Source of the DNA: an uncultured Collinsella sp.
GTDB taxonomy: Bacteria; Actinomycetota; Coriobacteriia; Coriobacteriales; Coriobacteriaceae
Direction of reading: 5' to 3'
DNA: 7,369 nt
Assembly: GCA_958447915.1 (NCBI GenBank)
Contig: CAUDCB010000093.1
Span: 1-7,369, forward strand
The translations under genes were made by a program, and so were the position numbers. Shown one piece after another: positions 1 to 5,944 of this stretch. Positions within the stretch are counted from its first letter, which is position 1, and each line of letters begins with the position of its first letter. A model generated the notes under the pieces. The model did not search any database. It had not been told where the DNA came from and was given only the letters and a program-made list of their open reading frames with translations.

Positions 1-1890
1 CGTGGCAAAGACGGTATGGCGCTTCCAGTCCACTTCTTCGACAATCCAGCAATGGCCGGCGATGGCAATGCGCTCACCGGGCGGGGGCGGATTGACGATC
101 GTGCCCAGCTCGGCCGATTCGTTCCGGACGGTAAACTCCTCGTTTTCCTGGAACACGGCGTAGAACTTAAAGTTGTTGATGATGCGCTCGCCCGCGAGGC
201 CCACGATCAGCCCGCCGCCCTCGGTGACCTGGATGTGGTCGATCTTGATGAGGTGGCGCAGCAATACGCGATAGTCATCGGCCGAGACGCGGTGGAAATA
301 GCTCAGCGTGAGCACGCGCTGAGCAAGCTCGGCCGGTGTGAGTTCGCCGGTGCTGGCGAGCGTCGACATGGTCTGGTGATAGAGCAAACTGTAGGGGAGT
401 CGATCGAGCTCGGGTGGCTCGACCCACTTTTCTTCGCGATAGAGTTGTACGAGCGCGATGCCCTGGAGGAGTTTCCACGGAATGGTCTCGGGCATCATCG
501 TGCGCGGCTCGGGCTCTTCCTCGCGCATGACAAACCACATCTCGGGCGGAAGATCGCGGCGTCCCGTGCGCCCCATGCGCTGCAAAAAGGAGCTGACGGT
601 AAACGGTGCATCGATCTGAAACGCGCGCTCCAGGCGACCGATATCAATGCCGAGCTCCAGCGTAGAGGTGGTGACGGTTGTCTGCGCCTGCTCCTCGTCG
701 CGCATGAGCTCCTCGGCCGTCTCGCGCAGCGATGCCGAAAGGTTGCCGTGGTGGATGAGAAAGCGGTCGGGCTCGTGTTGACTTTCGCAGTAGCTGCGCA
801 GCATGGAGCACACGGCCTCTGCCTCCTCGCGCGAGTTGGCAAAGACCAGGCACTTGCGGCCGCGCGTATGTTCAAAGATATAGCCCATACCGGGGTCGGC
901 GTTGTCGGGTGCCGTGTCGGTGGGGTTGAGAAGCGCCTGCTCGGCCGCTCGTGGGATGTCGACTTCGCCCTCGGGGGCCGAGGAAGTGCGACGGTCTTTG
1001 GGAGCGGCCTTGCCCCGCGCCTGCTCGCGACGTTGACGGCGTTCTTCCTGTGCAAGCTGTCCGCTGTGGCACATGTCTTGTCCGGATGCGGGCAGCGCCG
1101 CGGGCGCCGCCGTCTCAATACGCTCGCAAGTAAGCACCTCGGCTTCTTGTGGACCCGTGCCTACGAATCCTCGTTGCTGAGCCTGGGGGCCAGAGTTGTA
1201 GAAGTGCTCCATGGAGATGCGCCACATGCGGCGCGGCTCCTCAAAACGGGGGATAACGCAGTCGCGTCCCGTTCCCTGCGAGAGAAAGGCACCCGTGCGC
1301 TCGGGGTCGCCGATGGTAGCCGAAAGGCCAATGCGTCGGGGCTGCACGCCCGCCATGCGCGAAAGACGCTCAATAAGACAGAGCGTCTGCCCGCCGCGGT
1401 CACCGCGCATGAGCGAGTGGACTTCGTCGATGACCACATAGCGCAGGTCGCAGAACATACGCGGGATTGCCATGTGCTTGTGGATCAGGAGCGCCTCGAG
1501 TGACTCGGGCGTAATCTGCAAGATGCCGCTCGGCTTTTTGATGAGCTTAGCCTTGTGCGACTGCGAGACATCGCCGTGCCAGTGCCAGACGGGGATGTCG
1601 GCTTCTTCGCATAGGTCATTGAGACGGACGAACTGATCATTGATGAGCGCTTTGAGGGGGCCGATGTAGAGGGCACCAACGCTTGCGGGCGGGTTCTCCC
1701 AAAACTCGGTCAGGATGGGAAAGAAGGCCGCTTCGGTTTTGCCGGAAGCCGTGGATGCCGTCAGGAGCACATTATCTTGCGTGTTAAAGATGGCATCAGC
1801 TGCTGCAACCTGGATGGAGCGCAGGCTCTCCCAATCGTGGGAGTAAATGAAGTCTTGGATAAACGGGGCATATCGGTCAAAGGCGTTCAT
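1..1890 (-). CDS. sngC: Lhr/BrxHI-like superfamily 2 DNA helicase, Shango SngC-like (C-terminal end beyond window)
   Basis: This is an ATP-dependent nucleic acid helicase, probably the helicase subunit of a Shango-type anti-phage system. My translation of the minus strand gives 630 codons open from 1890 to base 1 with no stop; the rest lies outside the window. Visible motifs are LRSIQ (Q-motif region, about residue 23), motif I STASGKTEA (46-54), Ia IGPLKALINDQ (76-86), motif II DEVH (155-158), motif III SAT (190-192), motif IV VFANSR (349-354), motif V TSTLELGIDIG (408-418) and motif VI QRMGRTGRR (437-445). Residues 500-575 look like the winged-helix region of Lhr-type helicases, and a beta-barrel-like segment follows from about 575. 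An unusual insert of about 80-100 residues (roughly 235-335), rich in Ala, Pro, Glu and Arg, separates the two RecA domains. The ATG at 1890 has AGGAGG 4 nt upstream (1900-1895). The ATPase gene ends 116 bp upstream. The family call is firm; the Shango name rests on gene order and domain content. Confidence 0.9.
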   Translation of the reverse strand, partial: MNAFDRYAPFIQDFIYSHDWESLRSIQVAAADAIFNTQDNVLLTASTASGKTEAAFFPILTEFWENPPASVGALYIGPLKALINDQFVRLNDLCEEADIPVWHWHGDVSQSHKAKLIKKPSGILQITPESLEALLIHKHMAIPRMFCDLRYVVIDEVHSLMRGDRGGQTLCLIERLSRMAGVQPRRIGLSATIGDPERTGAFLSQGTGRDCVIPRFEEPRRMWRISMEHFYNSGPQAQQRGFVGTGPQEAEVLTCERIETAAPAALPASGQDMCHSGQLAQEERRQRREQARGKAAPKDRRTSSAPEGEVDIPRAAEQALLNPTDTAPDNADPGMGYIFEHTRGRKCLVFANSREEAEAVCSMLRSYCESQHEPDRFLIHHGNLSASLRETAEELMRDEEQAQTTVTTSTLELGIDIGRLERAFQIDAPFTVSSFLQRMGRTGRRDLPPEMWFVMREEEPEPRTMMPETIPWKLLQGIALVQLYREEKWVEPPELDRLPYSLLYHQTMSTLASTGELTPAELAQRVLTLSYFHRVSADDYRVLLRHLIKIDHIQVTEGGGLIVGLAGERIINNFKFYAVFQENEEFTVRNESAELGTIVNPPPPGERIAIAGHCWIVEEVDWKRHTVFAT

Positions 1891-1894
1891 GGGA

Positions 1895-1900
1895 CCTCCT
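1895..1900 (-). promoter_or_regulatory. Ribosome binding site of the helicase gene
   Basis: AGGAGG, extended as GAGGAGGT, lies 4 nt before the ATG at 1890. It fixes the helicase start. It also shows that the helicase has its own strong translation signal and is not coupled to the ATPase gene. Confidence 0.8.
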
Positions 1901-1963
1901 CTCATCAACGGGCTGATCAACGCAACGGGCAACGGCTCGATATCTTGCAACATCGGCGTTTGC

Positions 1964-1990
1964 CCAGATAAAACCTACCAAAATAAACCT
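1964..1990 (-). repeat. Two imperfect tandem copies of a 13-bp motif
   Basis: On the minus strand AGGTTTATTTTGG (1990-1978) is followed one base later by AGGTTTTATCTGG (1976-1964). The first copy contributes the 3' arm of the adjacent hairpin. The AT-rich composition differs from the flanking genes. It may be a remnant or unit of an extragenic palindromic repeat family. Two copies alone do not prove this. Confidence 0.35.
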
Positions 1991-2008
1991 GTCCCTTTTT
2001 GGCAGGTT
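1980..2008 (-). terminator. Terminator-like hairpin between ATPase and helicase genes
   Basis: Read on the minus strand, the arm AACCTGCC (2008-2001) can pair with GGGACAGGTT (1995-1986) as an 8-bp stem with one bulged A and an A-rich loop. The run TTTATTTT (1987-1980) overlaps and follows the last stem bases. The stem starts inside the TAA stop codon of the ATPase gene. The T-rich run lies only on the minus-strand side, so if it terminates, it acts on transcripts coming from the ATPase gene. Alternatively it may be part of a REP-like extragenic repeat. The stem is short and has few G-C pairs, so termination may be partial. Confidence 0.5.
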
Positions 2009-3311
2009 AGATGGTAAATTCGGCGAAGTTACGGTCGTCGTTTGCGGTGCCGGTGTCGTCTGTTGCGGCTGTCGGCGCCAGCGCGTCGCCACCGACGCTT
2101 TGCAGCAACTCGGCCACGTTAGCATCGGGGTTTTGACACAGGATATCGAGCAGTTCGATAAAGTCGCGGATGACCTCGCGGGGCGTCAGATGCGTGTCGG
2201 CCCCCACGCGGCCAAACTCAATCTTGAGGAAGTCCACCAAGTCGTTCTCGGTAAGCGTGGGCGTCCAGTCAAAGTAGCCGGCATGGATCTGCATGAGCTT
2301 TTCGATGAGCACCAGCAGCTCCTCGTAGGTGAGCGGCTGCAGGCGGATGATGGGTGCGAGCATGTCTTTGAGATCATCGCGCGCAAAACGGCCTTGAGCG
2401 AGACGGCTCCGAAGGGCCTCGTAGGAAAAGACGCCGCGGCGGCGATCCTCGATAGAGGTTGGCGTGCCGCCCATGATCACGCCCAGGTACTGCGCTTTGC
2501 CCTGGAGCGTGTCGTTGTACATGGTCAGGATCTTCTCGTAGTTATATTGGCGCGTGATCGCGTTGGGAATCTTGTACAGATTCACGAGCTCGTCAATGAG
2601 CACCAGCATGCCCTTGTAGCCGCTGCAGACCAAAAAACGTGCGATGAGCTTGACGTAGTCGTACCAGTCGTCGTCGCTGATGATGGTCGAGGAGCCCAAC
2701 TCGGCGCGTGCCTCACTCTTGGTGCGGTACTCGCCGCGAATCCATTTGGTCACGCGACTCATAGCTTCTTCGTCACCCTCCGAGACGGCTGCGCGATAAC
2801 GGCGGAGCATACGGGCGAAGTCGAAGCCGTGGACCATCTCTTCGAGTGGAGCGAGTTGGGCATTAACGGCAGGCTCGTCGGCGTCGGCACACGAGGCGAC
2901 CCAGCGGTCCAGGATAAGGTTGAGCGCGCCGCCCTCGGGGCGCGTCTTGGTCGATATGTTGCGGATGAGCTCGCGATAGGTGGCGAGGCCCTGGCCCTGG
3001 CCACCCTGTAGGCGGCGCTCAGGGGAAAGGTCGGCATCGGCGACCACAAAACCTTCGCCCATGGCATGCGTTCGGATGGTCTGGAGCAAAAAGCTCTTGC
3101 CGGCGCCGTAGCGACCGACTAGGAAACGGAAGCTTGCGCCGCCATCGGCGATGAGGCTCAGGTCGGTGAGCAGAGCACGGATCTCGACCTCTCGCCCCAC
3201 GGTAATATAGGGAAGGCCAATGCGCGGGACAACGCCGCCCTTGAGCGAGTTGAGAATGACGGCGGCGACGCGCTTGGGCACGCGGGGTGCTGCGGATGCG
3301 GTATCACTCAT
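2007..3311 (-). CDS. sngB: DUF2791 (BrxD-like) P-loop ATPase, Shango SngB-like
   Basis: This is a cytoplasmic AAA+/STAND-like ATPase of 434 residues, related to BREX BrxD (DUF2791 / P-loop domain BREX_II family), and probably the ATPase subunit of a Shango-type defence system. Near the N-terminus, VGREVEI (38-44) precedes Walker A GRYGAGKS (66-73). Walker B is MLVLIDE (235-241). A sensor-like strand, YLGVIMGGTPTSIEDRRRG (275-293), follows and then a conserved arginine-rich YEALRSRL segment (297-304). The C-terminal part, to about 400, is helical, and the last 30 residues are a loose acidic tail. The length suits the family. The ATG at 3311 overlaps the end of the TerB gene as ATGAGTGA, so translation of the two is probably coupled. 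Catalytic motifs are intact, so the ATPase is expected to be active. In BREX, BrxD-type ATPases are encoded beside BrxHI-type helicases, which fits the gene downstream. Confidence 0.9.
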   Translation of the reverse strand: MSDTASAAPRVPKRVAAVILNSLKGGVVPRIGLPYITVGREVEIRALLTDLSLIADGGASFRFLVGRYGAGKSFLLQTIRTHAMGEGFVVADADLSPERRLQGGQGQGLATYRELIRNISTKTRPEGGALNLILDRWVASCADADEPAVNAQLAPLEEMVHGFDFARMLRRYRAAVSEGDEEAMSRVTKWIRGEYRTKSEARAELGSSTIISDDDWYDYVKLIARFLVCSGYKGMLVLIDELVNLYKIPNAITRQYNYEKILTMYNDTLQGKAQYLGVIMGGTPTSIEDRRRGVFSYEALRSRLAQGRFARDDLKDMLAPIIRLQPLTYEELLVLIEKLMQIHAGYFDWTPTLTENDLVDFLKIEFGRVGADTHLTPREVIRDFIELLDILCQNPDANVAELLQSVGGDALAPTAATDDTGTANDDRNFAEFTI

Positions 3312-5049
3312 GGTCTAGGTATCCTCTCACGTCTGCTTCGTAGTCCTCGATAATTTGCGGTCCTGCTGAGCCAAATTCAATAACGGTGTCGCCCACCAGG
3401 TCAAAGAGCGCTTCGTTGATGCTATCGACGAGCATGTCCTCACTCTTGCCCGACTGTGCCACCGCCGATGCCGTCTGCGCTGCGTTTTGCTCGAGGAGCG
3501 CTCGAAGATAGGCGTCTGCGGCGGGATCGAGTGCGGGCGCGGTGTCGGCGGGCGTGGGCGCTGGTGCGAGGAGTGGGGCTACGACGCCAAACTGCTCGGT
3601 GGAGATGGTCGGCTCGCCAGCCTCGTCCTGCCGCATGGTCGTCGCGACTGGTTCGGCGATCGTGTCGGCCACGGGCTCGGTTTCCCGTCGTTCGGCAACT
3701 GCCACCTCGGCATCCGCAAGCGTGCCGTCCTCGCGCTCCTCGTCGATCAAAAGCGCCTCGCGCGTTTGTGCGGCGGCGCTCCGAATGTGCCCCAGCTGGC
3801 TCAGGTCGATATCGATCTTGACGGGCTGATGCGCGGCATCCCATGAAAGCCATGCCGTGATCTCGTCATCGATAATCTTAGCCAGATATTTGGGGACCTT
3901 CTTTTCCTTAAGGGGATGGCCGGGATCCAGTGCCAAGCGCAGACGCTGATCACAAGCGCGCATTATCTCACCGAGCTTGCTACTTTTTTGTCTGCTGCCG
4001 TGGATGCGCATACATTCCCAAAAGCCATTTTGGCAGCGGTAGATGTGAATGGGGTCCAGGCGATATTCGCAGTCCTCGTGGCGCTCGGGCGCAAAGAACA
4101 CGGCCGAGGCAAACATGGTGTAGGGCATGGCCGTCTCCTCCCCAAACAAGCTCGCTACGATGCCGGTCTTTCGGTGCGTGTCATAGTAGCGCGCCATACG
4201 GACATACACAGCGCATGCCACGTGGCGCAGGTCGCGATGGCGGGAACGGTCGAGCCGTGAGTTATTCAGGTTGTACGTCGAGAGCGCGTTGATGGCAGCC
4301 ATGAGCCGCTCCTCATGCGCCTCATTGGGCGGAAGGGGGAGCGTGGGCTCGGAGGTCTTGCGACGTTTGGGGGGCAGGTCCGACGGCGCCGGCGCGGGTA
4401 CAAGGTCTCGTGCTGCGCGGCGCAGCTCGATGAGGGCGTTGTCGAATGCGACGGTTTTAGAGTCGCGAAGCAGCTTGGGGTCGAGCTCATGAAACACGGC
4501 GTAGTCCTGCAGCCACACGCGTGCGAACCGGTCGATGCCAGGTTCAAAGGCGCGATAGGCATCCCAAAATGCCTTGATCTTGTCATAGCCGTCACGCGGA
4601 TTGTCGACGCCAATGCCGCAAATCAGCTCATAGAGATACAGAAAGGCAAAGGATGTAGACGTTTCCTCGACGGTTCCGCGGCGCACTTGAGCACGCCAGG
4701 TAAAGTAGCCGCGCAACTGTCGATCGCTCATGGCATTGTAGGTGGGAAAGTACGACTTAAAGGTGCCGTTGTAGGGGCAATCGTCCTCGAAGTCGGCCAT
4801 CAGCAGGCCTTGGCGGTAAAAGAGCTCCGCCTCCGATAGCCAACGTCCCGCGCCGCCTTTGGGATCCTCTTGCCAGCGTGATATCTCGCGCATCTTGCGG
4901 TACTGGTCGGGGAGGAAGTTCTGCATCTGACGACCGGTCTTGAGAATCGGCTCGTCAGCATAGATTTCGTTTGAGAAGCGGGCGGACTGATGGGTCCGGG
5001 CCTCGGCCATAATGCGCTCGATGAGCATCTTGACGTCCTGGTCGGCCAC
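3304..5049 (-). CDS. sngA: TerB_N/TerB_C domain protein, Shango SngA-like
   Basis: This 581-residue protein has no signal peptide or membrane segment. A TerB_N region spans about residues 40-215, with MADFEDD (84-90), FKSYFPTYNAMSDRQLRGYF (97-116), then TWRAQVRRG (117-125) and FLYLYELICGIGV (136-148), all typical of TerB_N. A Pro/Lys linker (218-242) leads to a helical middle part (245-400). A TerB_C region starts at KIDIDLSQLGHIRSAAAQTR (411-430) and ends with LVDSINEALFDLVGDTVIEF (540-559); its two parts are separated by an acidic, Ala/Pro-rich low-complexity stretch (about 436-512). TerB-N/TerB-C proteins were linked by comparative genomics to ATPases and helicases in DNA-processing and stress systems, and the TerB protein is the first component of Shango. 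Its biochemical role is not known; a scaffolding or sensing role is inference. The start is GTG at 5049, with an AGGAG core 6 nt upstream. It overlaps the ATPase gene by 8 bp. Confidence 0.88.
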   Translation of the reverse strand: MADQDVKMLIERIMAEARTHQSARFSNEIYADEPILKTGRQMQNFLPDQYRKMREISRWQEDPKGGAGRWLSEAELFYRQGLLMADFEDDCPYNGTFKSYFPTYNAMSDRQLRGYFTWRAQVRRGTVEETSTSFAFLYLYELICGIGVDNPRDGYDKIKAFWDAYRAFEPGIDRFARVWLQDYAVFHELDPKLLRDSKTVAFDNALIELRRAARDLVPAPAPSDLPPKRRKTSEPTLPLPPNEAHEERLMAAINALSTYNLNNSRLDRSRHRDLRHVACAVYVRMARYYDTHRKTGIVASLFGEETAMPYTMFASAVFFAPERHEDCEYRLDPIHIYRCQNGFWECMRIHGSRQKSSKLGEIMRACDQRLRLALDPGHPLKEKKVPKYLAKIIDDEITAWLSWDAAHQPVKIDIDLSQLGHIRSAAAQTREALLIDEEREDGTLADAEVAVAERRETEPVADTIAEPVATTMRQDEAGEPTISTEQFGVVAPLLAPAPTPADTAPALDPAADAYLRALLEQNAAQTASAVAQSGKSEDMLVDSINEALFDLVGDTVIEFGSAGPQIIEDYEADVRGYLDHE

Positions 5050-5055
5050 CGCCCT

Positions 5056-5060
5056 CTCCT
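5056..5060 (-). promoter_or_regulatory. Ribosome binding site deciding a GTG start for the TerB gene
   Basis: AGGAG within a purine-rich GGGAGAGGAGAGGG run sits 6 nt before the GTG at 5049. The next in-frame ATG (residue 8) lacks a comparable site, so GTG is the preferred start. Confidence 0.7.
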
Positions 5061-5087
5061 CTCCCTATATGGTGTCGGTGACCTCAT

Positions 5088-5096
5088 ATCATAGCA
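5088..5096 (-). promoter_or_regulatory. Candidate extended -10 promoter for the Shango-like genes
   Basis: TGCTATGAT on the minus strand combines the extended TG motif with a -10 hexamer that differs from TATAAT at one base. A weak -35 (CGAACA) is 17 bp upstream. Transcription would start about 7 nt downstream, leaving a leader of roughly 30 nt that carries the ribosome binding site. It lies in the 89-bp gap after the DUF554 gene. It would give the cassette its own transcription start. No operator-like inverted repeat is obvious here. Confidence 0.5.
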
Positions 5097-5138
5097 CAGC
5101 ATCAAACAGATGTTCGAGATACCACTGCGTAGATAGAT

Positions 5139-5855
5139 TTAGAACAGGAGGGCGTAGATGACCGCCACGACGACGGAGGGGAGCATGTTGGCCGTGCGGA
5201 AGGTCTGAGGTCGAATAAGGTTAACGCCGACGCAGAAGATGAGCATGGAGCCCACAAGCGAAAGGCTGTCGAGGGCTGCGGTGGTCATGATGGGGGAGAG
5301 TGCGCCGGCAAAAAGCGTGATCGTGCCCTGGAATACGGCAACGGGCAGGGCCGAGAAGATGCAGCCGCGGCCAAGTGAGGCCGTCATGGTGCAGACGATG
5401 ATGCAGTCCAGTGCGCCCTTGAGGGCAAGCGTTGACCAGTCGCCGAGCAGGCCGTCCTGGATCGATCCCACAATGGCCATGGCGCCGATACACACGGTGA
5501 GCGATGTCGAGACAAAGGCGTTGGTGAACTCGTTGACGCCTTCGCTGCCGGTTTTGCGCTTGAGCCATTCGCCGAGGTTCTCGATGGCGGCCTCCAGGTT
5601 GATGGCCTCGCCGATGAGCGAACCGAGGGCAAATGAGACGATAAGCATGGTGGTGCCGGTGGTCGCCAATGCCTCTCCATCGATTACGAGCATCTTTTGC
5701 ATGGTGCCGCCCAGGCCGATAAACAGAACGCACAACCCCGACGCCTTCATGAGCGTGTCTTGGATGCGGGGCGTAATGAAGCGCCCACCCATGAGACCCA
5801 ACAGACCGCCCGCGATCAAAAGCGCGACGTTGATGATCGTTCCTAAACCCGGCAT
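5139..5855 (-). CDS. DUF554 family integral membrane protein (YqgA/YdfK-like)
   Basis: This is a 238-residue polytopic membrane protein of the DUF554 family (Pfam PF04474), which includes E. coli YqgA and B. subtilis YdfK. Its function is unknown; transport is often supposed but is not shown by the sequence. About seven or eight hydrophobic segments are visible, near residues 4-22, 38-52, 66-82, 114-131, 144-165, 168-187, 197-213 and 225-238. Family-typical stretches include MPGLGTIIN at the start, ALGSLIGEAINLE (77-89) and CIGAMAIVGSIQDGLLGD (122-139). The start is ATG at 5855, because AGGAGG (5865-5860) lies just upstream and MPGLGTIIN is the normal family N-terminus. A TTG eight codons earlier would also be in frame but has no good binding site. 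The gene is of ordinary family length. It is probably a housekeeping neighbour and not part of the defence cassette. Confidence 0.9.
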   Translation of the reverse strand: MPGLGTIINVALLIAGGLLGLMGGRFITPRIQDTLMKASGLCVLFIGLGGTMQKMLVIDGEALATTGTTMLIVSFALGSLIGEAINLEAAIENLGEWLKRKTGSEGVNEFTNAFVSTSLTVCIGAMAIVGSIQDGLLGDWSTLALKGALDCIIVCTMTASLGRGCIFSALPVAVFQGTITLFAGALSPIMTTAALDSLSLVGSMLIFCVGVNLIRPQTFRTANMLPSVVVAVIYALLF

Positions 5856-5886
5856 GAACCCTCCTGTAATTGATGCCAACGCGGCA

Positions 5887-5895
5887 ATCGTAGCA
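5887..5895 (-). promoter_or_regulatory. Weak candidate promoter for the DUF554 gene
   Basis: TGCTACGAT on the minus strand is an extended -10-like element (TG, one base, then TACGAT, four of six consensus bases). It lies about 32 nt before the ATG at 5855, in the 89-bp gap after the secreted-protein gene. No good -35 lies at the right distance: a TTGACT further upstream is 31 bp away, which is too far. Tentative. Confidence 0.3.
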
Positions 5896-5944
5896 GAACG
5901 GGGAGGGGAGCGCTCAGCATCCGAGTCAAGCGGCGGTTAGCGGT

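Noticed and set aside
16..1503. A 495-codon open frame on the plus strand
   Set aside because: It lies antisense to the helicase, whose translation carries all SF2 motifs. The plus-strand product shows no recognisable domain. Long antisense frames are expected in GC-rich coding DNA.
1877..2125. A small minus-strand reading frame across the ATPase-helicase gap
   Set aside because: It overlaps the 3' end of the ATPase gene and the helicase start in another frame, runs through the hairpin, and has no domain-like sequence.
2100..3011. A 303-codon open frame on the plus strand
   Set aside because: It is antisense to the ATPase gene with Walker A and B motifs, and the product is featureless.
1..5049. 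A complete BREX system
   Set aside because: The ATPase and helicase resemble BrxD and BrxHI, but no PglZ phosphatase, PglX methyltransferase or BrxC/PglY ATPase is present here, and the TerB protein fits Shango better. Genes beyond base 1 cannot be seen.
5139..5855. The DUF554 membrane protein as a fourth defence component
   Set aside because: It has its own family identity found in many unrelated contexts, is 89 bp away, and a separate promoter candidate lies between it and the cassette.
5856..5879. Upstream TTG start for the DUF554 protein
   Set aside because: It lacks a good ribosome binding site. The AGGAGG just before the ATG at 5855 would fall inside the coding sequence, and the family N-terminus begins at MPGLG.
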